Positions 29,113-38,923 of a stretch of DNA of 64,000 bases are shown here, one piece after another. This DNA comes from Chloroflexota bacterium (GTDB lineage: Bacteria > Chloroflexota > Anaerolineae > Anaerolineales > Villigracilaceae). The stretch is from assembly GCA_016234535.1 (NCBI GenBank), contig JACRBH010000054.1, positions 1 to 64,000 of the forward strand, read 5' to 3'. Below the pieces are notes generated by a model, which did no database searches, was not told the origin of the DNA, and saw only the letters and a list, made by a program, of their open reading frames with translations. Within the stretch, counting starts at the first letter, position 1. Every line of letters starts with the position of its first letter. The position numbers were made by a program, and so were the translations under genes.

Positions 29113-29748
29113 ATGAAAATAATGATTGTTGATGACCATGTACTTTTCCGCGAAGGGTTGGCGGCGATCATTCGACCGCAGGCCGATATTGAAATTACCG
29201 GAATGGCAGGAACCGTTCGCGAAGCAATTCAAATGGCTGGCGCGCAGAAGCCAGATATCATTTTGATGGATTTTAACCTCACGGATGGGACTGGTGTAGA
29301 GGCAGCCAACAAGATCCTTGATGAAAACCCTTCATGCAAGATAATATTCCTGACCATGTCTGAGGATGATGACGATCTGTTTGCGGCTGTTCGCAGCGGT
29401 GCCAAAGGATATTTAATGAAGAACATACATCCGCCGGAGTTGATCTCTGCGATACGATCAGTTCAAAATGGAGAAAGCGCCTTATCTCAGGCCATGACCA
29501 TGCGCCTAATGGAAGAGTTATCTCGCACAAAAAAGCAGGGACGTCCGGCAGAGAATACACTTACCCTCAGGGAACTTGATGTATTGCGCGCGGTCGCTTC
29601 CGGGATGTCCAATCAGGAAATTGGCAACCATCTATATATTTCAGAAAACACCGTCAAATTTCACGTTCACTCGCTGCTTGCCAAACTAAACCTTTCGGAT
29701 CGAAAAGAGGCGGCTAACTTTGCCAAGATCCACGGATTAGTAAAATAA
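29113..29748 (+). CDS. NarL/FixJ (LuxR) family response regulator
   Basis: MKIMIVDDHVLFREGLAAII receiver, LMDFNLTDGTG, C-terminal LTLRELDVLRAVASGMSNQEIGNHLYISENTVKFHVHSLLAKL. Confidence 0.95.
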   Translation: MKIMIVDDHVLFREGLAAIIRPQADIEITGMAGTVREAIQMAGAQKPDIILMDFNLTDGTGVEAANKILDENPSCKIIFLTMSEDDDDLFAAVRSGAKGYLMKNIHPPELISAIRSVQNGESALSQAMTMRLMEELSRTKKQGRPAENTLTLRELDVLRAVASGMSNQEIGNHLYISENTVKFHVHSLLAKLNLSDRKEAANFAKIHGLVK

Positions 29749-29751
29749 GGA

Positions 29752-29933
29752 TAACTCACCTTACGCAGTGTCGTTCTGAACGGAGCGAAGAATCCTACCA
29801 TTGTCTCAGAGTCCCCCACCGCACTGGCGGCGGCGCATACTTGTCCCCCCACTTGCTTTGCTTTGGGGACGGGACGATGTGGCGGGGAGTGTCGCTTGCG
29901 CTCATGGAATCACAGTCGGGCGCGTAAGGTGAG
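29752..29933. mobile_element. MITE-like element with AACTCACCTTACGC termini
   Basis: Left taactcaccttacgc (29752-29766), right gcgtaaggtgag (29922-29933); no ORF; same termini as 63431-63556. Confidence 0.6.
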
Positions 29934-29988
29934 GAATTAATACAAGGATAAGTCAGGGATTAAGTCGTGAATTAATCCCCAGTCTAAT

Positions 29989-30016
29989 AAAAGGCCATCC
30001 CTAGGATGGCCTTTTT
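29989..30016 (+). terminator. rho-independent terminator
   Basis: aaaaggccatcc-ctag-gatggccttttt. Confidence 0.85.
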
Positions 30017-30110
30017 CCATCCCTGTTGATGGAAGCGGTAATTCATTGATTCTGATATTCTATCGTTGAAAGATCGCTATGTACAAAACGCAATGCATTG
30101 AAGAGGAATC

Positions 30111-30482
30111 TTGAGCGAGAAAGCTATAAAGTCAAAAATAATCATTTGGGGACGCCCTGATGTATTAAGTTGGGCGGTTGAGTTTTTTCTCACTACTCGT
30201 AAAGATTGGGATGTGATCAGCCTTTCGAGTAAATGTGGCGTTGATAGCTTGATCCATGTGGTTGAGAAGACTCAGCCAGACGCTGTCATCATTTATCAGC
30301 GTGAATCGGCCAGGAGCGCATATCTGCCGGCGCAATTACTGGTGAATTACCCAAACATGGCAGTGATTACTATTAATCCTGACAACAATTCAATGGAAAT
30401 CTATAACAAGAAGCACGTTTGCATTCATGCAGTTTCTGATCTTATTTCGGTTGTTGAGGGTGAGCTTCACCTTGTTCAATAA
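30111..30482 (+). CDS. degenerate receiver-like protein (TTG start)
   Basis: IIIWGRPDVLSWAVEFFLTTRKDWDVISL...KTQPDAVIIYQRESARSAYLPAQLLVNYPNMAVITIN has response-regulator-like periodicity but the phospho-Asp position reads VIIYQ. Confidence 0.55.
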   Translation: MSEKAIKSKIIIWGRPDVLSWAVEFFLTTRKDWDVISLSSKCGVDSLIHVVEKTQPDAVIIYQRESARSAYLPAQLLVNYPNMAVITINPDNNSMEIYNKKHVCIHAVSDLISVVEGELHLVQ

Positions 30483-30548
30483 ATATAGAAATACTTTTCA
30501 TGTATAAGCAATTTCACGAATGTTAAAGAAGCAAAAAGGAGAATAACC

Positions 30549-33500
30549 ATGGCAAGAACCAAATTTCTAAATGTTGTGATCTCTGTAATGGTAATGGTTT
30601 CCATGATGTTTGGAGGAAACTATACCAATGCAAGCGCGCAACAACGGGCCTCAACGCCTCCTCAAGGCAAGACCAAGGCTCAAAAGCCGCCTTTGCCTCC
30701 GACGGGACAGCCCCCTACACCTGTCCAACGCAGGATGACCCCCGCTGAGCGACAGGCAGCAGCCGACCGGGCCAAAGCTCTTGGCCAGTTGCCCGGCGTA
30801 GCTGCTTTACAGTTACCCGGCTCCAAGGCGAATAAGCCCGTCTCGGCGAATTTGCCAGACTCGAGTGTGGTCCCGCATTACTTTGGCCCGTATGCCAATT
30901 ATGCAAACAGTCCGATGCCCAAAGGCAGTATCACCAGCATTACAGTAGATGATGGCGGTAGCGGTTATTCTGCTACTCCCGTCGTCTATGTTCTGGATGC
31001 ATATGGAACAGGCATGGATGCAACCGCAACTGCAACCGTTGTTGGCGGCGTGATCACCGGTATTACGGTTGATACCAGCGGCTCCGACTATACTGCTCCC
31101 ATCGTCGTGATCGAAGATGCAACTGGTACTGGCGCTGCTGCAACACCCATCCTTGGCTCGCTCACTGGCGGTATCCGCAAGTTTGTTGATGCTTTGCCTG
31201 GTTTGGGTGCCGGCGGCGCGAACCTCTTGGGAAACTATATCCCAGTTGGCGTTCCAGACGTGGTCACTTACGGACCCGACTTTGTCGCGGCTCATCCTCA
31301 TCCGGACGCCAGGCCTTCACATTACTATGAGATTGCTCTGGTTCAATATACCCAGCAATTACATAGTGACCTGCCCCCAACCACTTTACGCGGCTATGTA
31401 CAACTGGAAACCGCAGTTGTTACAGGCGCTCACGTTCAGTTGTACTACCCGGATGGCAGCCCGATTTATTATCCCGGAACTGCTACTCCAGTTTATGCAG
31501 TGGATCAGCCCCGTTATTTGGGGCCAACGATCGTTGCGGCCAGCGATACTCCAGTTCGCATAAAATTCTATAATTTCCTTCCCACCGGCGAAGGTGGGGA
31601 TCTGTTCATTCCGACGGATACCACTGTCATGGGTGCTGGAGAAGGACCGAAGGATGCCTTGGGCGCTGATTGCGATCCCATGCTGGCTGTTTGCGAAATG
31701 TACACCCAGAACCGCGCCACCTTGCATCTGCACGGTGGCCTGGTTCCGTGGATCAGTGACGGCACTCCTCATCAGTGGATTACCCCTGCAGGAGAGGTTA
31801 CACAATATCCCAAAGGCGTAAGTGTTCAAAACGTTCCGGATATGCCAGATCCCGGTGATGGCGCTCAAACCTTCTACTACAATAATGCCCAAGGCGCGCG
31901 CCTGATGTTCTATCATGATCACGCTTATGGTATCACCCGCCTTAACGTTTATGCCGGTGAAGCCGCCGGTTATGTGATCACCGATCAGGTGGAAGCAGAT
32001 TTAATCGCTGGCACGAACATAACCGGGGTCAATCCTTTGGGGCTAAGTTATTTGCCCGGTGTTGGAACACCCCTCGTCCTTCAGGATAAGAGCTTTGTGG
32101 ATGCCACAACCATTGGCGCACAGGACCCGACCTGGAAATGGGGAACGGGTGCCCCGGACATTAGTGGACGCAAAGAGCCGAAGACCGGCGACCTCTGGCT
32201 TCCCTCTGTTTATATGCCGATCCAGAACCCCAATGATCTTGCTGGTGGTAATGCTTTTGGCCGCTGGCAGTATGGCCCCTGGTTCAACCCGCCTACAGCA
32301 AATATTGAGAACGGGCCGATGGCTAACCCGTACTACGACCCAGGATGTGACAATGCGACTACCTGGTGTGAACCACAGTTCCAGCCCAGTATGCCTACTC
32401 CATCCATGGGTATGGAAGCGTACATGGATACATCCATGGTCAATGGCGCGGTCTATCCCTATATGGAAGTTGACCCAACCACAGTTCGCTTCCGCGTGCT
32501 GAATGCCGCCAATGACCGCTTCTATAACCTGCAAATGTACGTGGCTGTTGACGCGCTTGATCAGCCTTGTGATGTGGCGACCAACCCCGCACCGGCAGCA
32601 GAAGCCAGCGGCGTGGTCTGCACCGAGGTTAAGATGGTGCCCGCTACAGCTACTGCTGGCTTTCCAGCACTGTGGCCGAATGATGGACGCGCTGGTGGGG
32701 CGCCAGATCCCGCTTTAGCCGGTCCTGAGTGGATTCAGATCGGTACCGAAGGCGGCTTCCTCCCGGCTCCGGTGGTGATCCCACAACAACCGATCACCTG
32801 GCAGGGTAATCCGGGCTTTTTCAACGTTGGTAACGTTTTAGATCACTCCCTGCTTTTAGGGAACGCTGAACGCGCTGATGTGCTGGTTGATTTCTCAGCT
32901 TATGCTGGCAAAACCCTTATTCTTTACAACGATGCCCCGACAGCCTTCCCTGCGCTCGACCCGCGCTATGACTATTACTCAGGGAACCCCAGCCAGATGG
33001 ATTCAGGCGGCGCTCCAACCACACAACGTGGTTACGGTCCCAACACCCGTACTGTCATGCAGATTCGTGTTAAGAACATCGCGCCTTCAGCCGCTTACGA
33101 TGTTGCCGCTCTTGAGGCAGTATTTGCTAAAGATATAGCAAGTGGCAAAGCAGGCGTATTCGAAGCTGCCCATCCTGGTGAAACACCCATCATTCCGCAG
33201 GCTGCCTACAATTCAGCGTACGATGCGACCTTCCCATCCGACGCGTTGAGCCAATATGTGCAGATCGGTGAATGGGAAAAGACCTTTACCCCGATCGGTA
33301 GCACCACCCCTGTTACGATCACCTTCGAGACTAAAGCAATTCATGATGAAATGGGCGGCGTCTACGATACCGTCTTTGGACGCATGAGCGGTATGTTGGG
33401 ACTTGATATACCCCAGCCCAACAGCCTGAACCAGAATATTATTTTGTCCGGCTATGCCAGTCCTCCAGTAGATGTGTTGCAAGACACAACCGCGACCCAA

Positions 33501-36500
33501 ATTGGGGTTTTGGGAGATGGAACTCAGATATGGAAGATCATGCACAATGGTGTGGACACCCACCCGATCCACTGGCACATGTTCAACTTGCAGTTGATCA
33601 ACCGTGTCGGCTGGGATGGCTTGCTCATGCCGCCAGATGCCAATGAATTGGGCTGGAAGGAAACCATCCGCATCAATCCTTTGGAAGACACCATTGTCGC
33701 GATGCGCCCAAAGAAGGCTGCACAGCCATTTGAAGTTCCAAACAGCATCCGCCCGATTGACCCGACCAAGCCCATTGGCGTTGCCCTGGATAGAGGCATG
33801 CAGGGAATCTTAACTCCGGATATGTTCCAAACCAACGCCCTCAACCATATGATCAATTACGGTTGGGAATATGTCTGGCACTGCCACATCTTAAGCCATG
33901 AAGAAATGGATATGATGCATTCGATGGCAGTAGCGGTTACGCCAACGGCTCCATCCAACCTGACGGCTTCTGATGGGCCAACCGGGGTGGACCTGACGTG
34001 GACAGATAACTCCACAAACGAGACTGAGTTCACACTCCAGAGAACTTCTGGTGGCGTTGTAACCAACATCAAGGTGCCGTCCCTCACTGGGCCGCAAACT
34101 GGCGATCTGATCTCATACACTGATACAACCGCCCCTGTAGGCTCAGCCTATTCCTATGTTGTGTTGGCAACGAATGTTGTTGGTGATACATTCATATACA
34201 ACCCTGCCCCTGGTGCGAGAAACTTCCCAACCAAGGTGGTTAGTTCCAATCCGTCGAACATTGCCGCAAACATGGTTTCTGTGGCTTCAATTGTCCGCGC
34301 TTCTGTGGACCCGACCAGTGCAACCACCGTGGATTTCACAGTTACTTTCACTAATGCAGTCATCCTTGACACAGTAGGCTTTACTGACTTTGCCTTGACC
34401 GGCACGGTGACCGCTCCCACCATCACAGCGATAGTTGGTGCCGGAACAACCTACACAGTCACAGCTGATACAGGCACCGGCAACGGCACGCTCCGCCTGG
34501 ATATGACCAATGTTCTTTTGGGCGGACCATTCACCACCGGTGAGTTCTATACAATAGAAAGAACCCCGCCATTGGCTGCTTCGATCTTGCGTGCCTCTGC
34601 TAACCCTGCCAGCACAAATGGCGTGAATTTCACCGTGACCTTCGATAAGGTTGTGACGGGAGTTGATGCGGCTGACTTCCTGCCTGTTACCACCGGCGTA
34701 TTTACAGTCGCCCCCGCGGTCAAATCTGTAACTGGCGCGGGAACGACTTACACAGTCACAGTCGGTGATTACAAGAGCAATAATGGCACACTTGGACTTA
34801 ACCTGGTTGACGATGATAGCATCGTGGACATCGCAGCAATCCCGCTCGGTGGAAGCGGTCCGATCAATGGCGACCTCACGGGCGAAGTTTATTCCATTGA
34901 CAACATGGCGCCGACTGTAGTTTCAAGTGTCCGCGCTTCTGCCAACCCATCCAGCGCGGCCAGCGTCGCTTTCACGGTAACATTCTCTGAACCAGTAACC
35001 GGTGTGGATAAGTTCGACTTTAGTTTGAATCCCACCGTCACCGGCGCCTCGGTCACAAGTGTGGCCGGTGCTGGCACAACACGCACGGTCACTGTGAGCA
35101 CTGGCTCTGCCAGTGGCACGATCCGTTTGAATGTATTGGATAACGATTCAATCGTAGATGGATTATTTACCCCGCTCAACGGATTAAAGACAGGCACCAC
35201 CTTCTCTGCTGGCGAAAGCTATACAGTTGATAAGGTACCTCCGTCAGTGGTTTCCATCGTGCGCGCCTCGGCGAATCCCAGCGGTTCTGCTGCGGTAAGC
35301 TTCACGGTAACATTCTCTGAGGTTGTAACAGGTGTGGATAGGTTTGACTTCAGTGTAGTCAACGCTGGAACGACCGTTACCGGCGCGTCGATCACAACCG
35401 TGGGCGGTACTGGAACAACCCGATTGGTCACTGTTAATACTGGCACGGGTAGCGGGACCCTCCACCTCGACCTGATCGACAACGATACCATCAAAGACGC
35501 TTCACTCCTCCCGTTGGGTGGATCCGGCCTTCTGAATGGTGACTACCTCCTCGGCGAGACCTACTCAATCGACAAGACACCCCCAACAGTTGTATCCATC
35601 GTGCGCGCCTCTGCTAACCCAACCGGTGCGGCGAGCGTGAACTTCACGGTGACATTCTCGAAATCCGTGACAGGTGTTGACGTAACCGACTTCAGCGCAG
35701 CCAATGCCGGAACAACTGTGACCGGTGCCTCAGTCACCAGTGTGACTGGAACCGGCTTGACGCGTACGGTTGCCGTTAATACAGGCACAGGCTCCGGCAC
35801 GCTCCGACTCGACCTGATCGACAATGACAGCATAGTAGATGCTGTAGGAAATCCATTGGGCGATGTCGGCTTGGGGAATGGCGATTACCTCCTCGGTGAG
35901 AGCTATACAGTTGATAAGACACCTCCAACGGTTATATCGATCGTGCGTAGAACTGGGTTCACAGATCCCAATAGGGGAAATTCGGTGGAGTTCACAGTAA
36001 CTTTCTCCGAAACAGTAATAGGTGTGGATCGGTTTGACTTCACCGTAGCCAACGCCGGAACAACAGTTATTGGCGCTGCTGTCACAAGTGTGAATGGCAC
36101 TGGTGCAACACGTACAGTTGTTGTTTCTACTGGCACTGGCGATGGTACGCTGCGTCTTGACCTGATCGACAATGACACCATCCGGGATTCATATACCAAC
36201 CCCTTGGGCGGAGTTGGTCTGGTGAATGGCGACTTCACTGCCGGCCAAAGCTTTACGATTGACAAGACAGTTCCTGCGGTTGTCTCGATCGTACGTGGTT
36301 CAGCAGATCCTACGTCAGCAGCCTCCGTTAACTTCATCGTGACCTTCTCTGAAATCGTGACAGGCGTGAACGGGAGCGACTTCACTGTGCTCAATGCTGG
36401 AACAACCGTCACTGGCGCCTCGGTCACTGTTGTGGGCGGTACTGGTACAACCTACACAGTCACTGTCAATACTGGCACAGGTTCCGGCACGCTGCGCCTG

Positions 36501-37292
36501 GATTTGATCGACAATGACAGCATCAGGGATACAGCGACCAATCGCCTGGGCGGTACTGGCCTGGTCAATGGCGACTTTACTACCGGTCAATTCTATACAA
36601 TTGATCGGACGCCGCCAGCAGTTGTCTCGATTGTGCGAGCTTCTGCGGACCCAACATCTGCCTCTGTGGTGGATTTCACAGTGACATTCTCTGAAGCAGT
36701 AACAGGTGTTAATAGCTCTGACTTTAGCCTGGGTATGACTGGCCTACTCTCTGGGACTTTGATTACAGGTGTGGCTGGTACAGGCACAACCTACACGATC
36801 ACCGTTGATACCGGCACAGGCTCTGGCACGCTTCACCTTGATCTGATCGACAACGATAGCATCGTGGATGCATTATCCAACCCGCTCGGTGGGGCTGGCC
36901 TGGTGAATGGCGACTTTACTACCGGCGAGACCTATACGATTGACAGAACAACGCCTTTGGTGGTCTCGATCGTGCGTGCCTCCGCAGACCCCGCTGCATC
37001 TGCCTCCCTTGTGGATTTTACAGTGACATTCTCTGAAACTGTGACAGGTGTGGATGGTTTGGATTTCAGCCTGATCAATGCTGGAACAACCGTCACTGGC
37101 GCCTCGATCACGAGTGTGGCTGGTACGGGTACAACCTACACGATCACCGTCGACACCGGCGCAGGACCTGGCACGCTTCACCTCGACCTGATAGACGATG
37201 ACAGCATCATGGATGCATTTTCCAACCCGCTTGGTGGAGCAGGTTTGGGAAACGGTGATTTCACAACTGGTGAAACTTATAACGTTCTCTAA
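30549..37292 (+). CDS. giant secreted multicopper oxidase with FN3-like region and nine C-terminal Ig-like repeats
   Basis: Signal peptide; copper motifs LHLHG, YHDHAYG, HPIHWH and WHCHILSHEEMDMM (HCHxxxHxxxxM); FN3-like PSNLTASDGPTGVDLTWTDNSTNETEFTLQR; nine VVSIVRASADPTSA...VDFTVTFSEAVTGV... repeats. Confidence 0.93.
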   Translation: MARTKFLNVVISVMVMVSMMFGGNYTNASAQQRASTPPQGKTKAQKPPLPPTGQPPTPVQRRMTPAERQAAADRAKALGQLPGVAALQLPGSKANKPVSANLPDSSVVPHYFGPYANYANSPMPKGSITSITVDDGGSGYSATPVVYVLDAYGTGMDATATATVVGGVITGITVDTSGSDYTAPIVVIEDATGTGAAATPILGSLTGGIRKFVDALPGLGAGGANLLGNYIPVGVPDVVTYGPDFVAAHPHPDARPSHYYEIALVQYTQQLHSDLPPTTLRGYVQLETAVVTGAHVQLYYPDGSPIYYPGTATPVYAVDQPRYLGPTIVAASDTPVRIKFYNFLPTGEGGDLFIPTDTTVMGAGEGPKDALGADCDPMLAVCEMYTQNRATLHLHGGLVPWISDGTPHQWITPAGEVTQYPKGVSVQNVPDMPDPGDGAQTFYYNNAQGARLMFYHDHAYGITRLNVYAGEAAGYVITDQVEADLIAGTNITGVNPLGLSYLPGVGTPLVLQDKSFVDATTIGAQDPTWKWGTGAPDISGRKEPKTGDLWLPSVYMPIQNPNDLAGGNAFGRWQYGPWFNPPTANIENGPMANPYYDPGCDNATTWCEPQFQPSMPTPSMGMEAYMDTSMVNGAVYPYMEVDPTTVRFRVLNAANDRFYNLQMYVAVDALDQPCDVATNPAPAAEASGVVCTEVKMVPATATAGFPALWPNDGRAGGAPDPALAGPEWIQIGTEGGFLPAPVVIPQQPITWQGNPGFFNVGNVLDHSLLLGNAERADVLVDFSAYAGKTLILYNDAPTAFPALDPRYDYYSGNPSQMDSGGAPTTQRGYGPNTRTVMQIRVKNIAPSAAYDVAALEAVFAKDIASGKAGVFEAAHPGETPIIPQAAYNSAYDATFPSDALSQYVQIGEWEKTFTPIGSTTPVTITFETKAIHDEMGGVYDTVFGRMSGMLGLDIPQPNSLNQNIILSGYASPPVDVLQDTTATQIGVLGDGTQIWKIMHNGVDTHPIHWHMFNLQLINRVGWDGLLMPPDANELGWKETIRINPLEDTIVAMRPKKAAQPFEVPNSIRPIDPTKPIGVALDRGMQGILTPDMFQTNALNHMINYGWEYVWHCHILSHEEMDMMHSMAVAVTPTAPSNLTASDGPTGVDLTWTDNSTNETEFTLQRTSGGVVTNIKVPSLTGPQTGDLISYTDTTAPVGSAYSYVVLATNVVGDTFIYNPAPGARNFPTKVVSSNPSNIAANMVSVASIVRASVDPTSATTVDFTVTFTNAVILDTVGFTDFALTGTVTAPTITAIVGAGTTYTVTADTGTGNGTLRLDMTNVLLGGPFTTGEFYTIERTPPLAASILRASANPASTNGVNFTVTFDKVVTGVDAADFLPVTTGVFTVAPAVKSVTGAGTTYTVTVGDYKSNNGTLGLNLVDDDSIVDIAAIPLGGSGPINGDLTGEVYSIDNMAPTVVSSVRASANPSSAASVAFTVTFSEPVTGVDKFDFSLNPTVTGASVTSVAGAGTTRTVTVSTGSASGTIRLNVLDNDSIVDGLFTPLNGLKTGTTFSAGESYTVDKVPPSVVSIVRASANPSGSAAVSFTVTFSEVVTGVDRFDFSVVNAGTTVTGASITTVGGTGTTRLVTVNTGTGSGTLHLDLIDNDTIKDASLLPLGGSGLLNGDYLLGETYSIDKTPPTVVSIVRASANPTGAASVNFTVTFSKSVTGVDVTDFSAANAGTTVTGASVTSVTGTGLTRTVAVNTGTGSGTLRLDLIDNDSIVDAVGNPLGDVGLGNGDYLLGESYTVDKTPPTVISIVRRTGFTDPNRGNSVEFTVTFSETVIGVDRFDFTVANAGTTVIGAAVTSVNGTGATRTVVVSTGTGDGTLRLDLIDNDTIRDSYTNPLGGVGLVNGDFTAGQSFTIDKTVPAVVSIVRGSADPTSAASVNFIVTFSEIVTGVNGSDFTVLNAGTTVTGASVTVVGGTGTTYTVTVNTGTGSGTLRLDLIDNDSIRDTATNRLGGTGLVNGDFTTGQFYTIDRTPPAVVSIVRASADPTSASVVDFTVTFSEAVTGVNSSDFSLGMTGLLSGTLITGVAGTGTTYTITVDTGTGSGTLHLDLIDNDSIVDALSNPLGGAGLVNGDFTTGETYTIDRTTPLVVSIVRASADPAASASLVDFTVTFSETVTGVDGLDFSLINAGTTVTGASITSVAGTGTTYTITVDTGAGPGTLHLDLIDDDSIMDAFSNPLGGAGLGNGDFTTGETYNVL
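34281..37289 (+). repeat. nine tandem ~112-aa (about 330-345 bp) Ig-like domain repeats within the multicopper oxidase gene
   Basis: Repeated consensus VVSIVRASADPTSAASVDFTVTFSETVTGVDxxDFSxxNAGTTVTGASVTSVxGTGTTYTVTVNTGTGSGTLxLDLIDNDSIxDAxxNPLGGxGLVNGDFTTGExYTIDKTPP. Confidence 0.9.
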
Positions 37293-37338
37293 GTTGTAGG
37301 TGAACCTTAACACTATGCCGCACGCTTGGGCATAACTC

Positions 37339-37382
37339 AAATCATTATCCGGGTTCTCAACAAGGGACTCGGATAATGATTT
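37339..37382. terminator. large hairpin, likely terminator after multicopper oxidase gene
   Basis: aaatcattatccg ... cggataatgattt, perfect 13-bp arms. Confidence 0.75.
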
Positions 37383-37461
37383 CTATTTTGCTCATTCAAG
37401 ATGGCTGAGATCAACTAGTTTTGTTGAAGCGCAAAGAAAATAAAGAGTAGAATAAAAAGAA

Positions 37462-38883
37462 ATGAGAACAAAACCAAACATTAATCATCGCGGCCACATG
37501 TTTGTGATCACCTTGTTTAGCGACTTGAGCGCCCTCGCTCTGGCTATATTTATTGTTCATTGGGTCTCCTATCGTGCCCTTTGGTTTGACGGTAGCGCAA
37601 TAAGCGAAGTCGATCATGTATTGTATGTGTTGATATGTTTGGTTTTATTCATGGCCGCCAGCCTCTATCCGGGCATTGGCCTTAACCCTGCCATGGAGAT
37701 GAAGGCTGTTACCCAGCTAGCCACCATCAGTTTGCTGATTGTGATCATTTTTTTAACGATCACGGCGCCGTTCTGGAGACAGGCGAAGATAGATATTATC
37801 CTGATCTACCTGTTTTCAATTTTCATGGTGCTTGGGATACGGTGGGCGGGACGCATCCTTGCGGCACATTTTGGGCTGTGGGGCGAACCAGTGGTTGTGG
37901 TTGCGCGTGATGAAAAAATGGAAACCATGATGCGTTACTTTCTTCAACGCCGCAGGCTCGGCTTTGTCCCTGTCCTCGGCGTGACATTCGAGAGTAATGC
38001 TCCATCCACATTCCCAATCAATACGATGGGAGCGGATGAATTTTCGCGGCTGCCGGATCATTATTTTGGTCAGGCAGGCATTAATACTGTGTTGATAGAT
38101 TCTTTGGCTGTTGGGGAAACGGTAAATATAAATCTTAACCGGAAATTTTTAAAAAAATTTAAACATGTGATCTTCGTGTCAGACATGGACTGGCTGGAAG
38201 GAGTTTCGATCTCCTACCATGATTTTGAAGGAATGATTGGCATTGAAGCGCGGCAGAATTTTCTATCTCCACTGGATATATTTCTTAAAAGAGTTATGGA
38301 CATATTGCTTTCCAGCGTGATTCTGATCTTATCTCTGCCTATTTTGCTGCTGACCGCTGTATTGATTCGCCTTGAGTCCCCCGGCCCCATATTTTACCGG
38401 CAGGAGCGCATCGGCAGAAATGGGCGAAGGATCCTGGTCCAAAAATTCCGCAGTATGCAGGTCGGAGCTGACCAAATATTAATTGAGTACCTTGCCAATA
38501 ATCCACAAGCCCGGGTCGAATGGGAGGAAAACCAGAAATTACGCAATGATCCGCGGATTACCCGTGTGGGGAAGTGGATACGCAAATTCAGTGTGGATGA
38601 AATGCCGCAGCTGTTCAACATCCTAAAAGGCGAAATGAGTCTGGTCGGTCCGCGCCCGATCGTGGAAGGTGAGGTGTCGCGATATAAGGATAATTTTGAT
38701 GTTTACAGCACCGTTCGCCCGGGTGTGACCGGAATGTGGCAGGTCTCTGGCCGCAACCATACATCGTACGAGGAGCGTGTTTTGTATGATGTTTACTATG
38801 TACGCAACTGGTCTGTCTGGCTGGATATCTATATTTTATTGCGTACTGTGTGGGTTGTATTGAGCCGGGATGGGGCGTATTAA
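37462..38883 (+). CDS. exopolysaccharide biosynthesis polyprenyl glycosylphosphotransferase (priming sugar transferase)
   Basis: N-terminal TM segments, then KRVMDILLSSVILILSLPILLLTAVLIRLESPGPIFYRQERIGRNGR...KFRSMQ...KFSVDEMPQLFNILKGEMSLVGPRPI...VRPGVTGMWQVSGRN. Confidence 0.96.
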   Translation: MRTKPNINHRGHMFVITLFSDLSALALAIFIVHWVSYRALWFDGSAISEVDHVLYVLICLVLFMAASLYPGIGLNPAMEMKAVTQLATISLLIVIIFLTITAPFWRQAKIDIILIYLFSIFMVLGIRWAGRILAAHFGLWGEPVVVVARDEKMETMMRYFLQRRRLGFVPVLGVTFESNAPSTFPINTMGADEFSRLPDHYFGQAGINTVLIDSLAVGETVNINLNRKFLKKFKHVIFVSDMDWLEGVSISYHDFEGMIGIEARQNFLSPLDIFLKRVMDILLSSVILILSLPILLLTAVLIRLESPGPIFYRQERIGRNGRRILVQKFRSMQVGADQILIEYLANNPQARVEWEENQKLRNDPRITRVGKWIRKFSVDEMPQLFNILKGEMSLVGPRPIVEGEVSRYKDNFDVYSTVRPGVTGMWQVSGRNHTSYEERVLYDVYYVRNWSVWLDIYILLRTVWVVLSRDGAY

Positions 38884-38923
38884 TGTTTGTTTTTCAGATT
38901 AGGGATTCTTTATCAATACTATC

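Noticed and set aside
35903-36427. Series of minus-strand ORFs (34154-36787) inside the oxidase repeat region
   Set aside because: They are antisense shadows of the Ig-like repeats and recur with the repeat period; no independent support.
34281-37289. Possible CRISPR or satellite array because of regular repeats
   Set aside because: Repeat unit is ~340 bp, in frame, and encodes homologous protein domains with diverged positions; not a short repeat/spacer structure.
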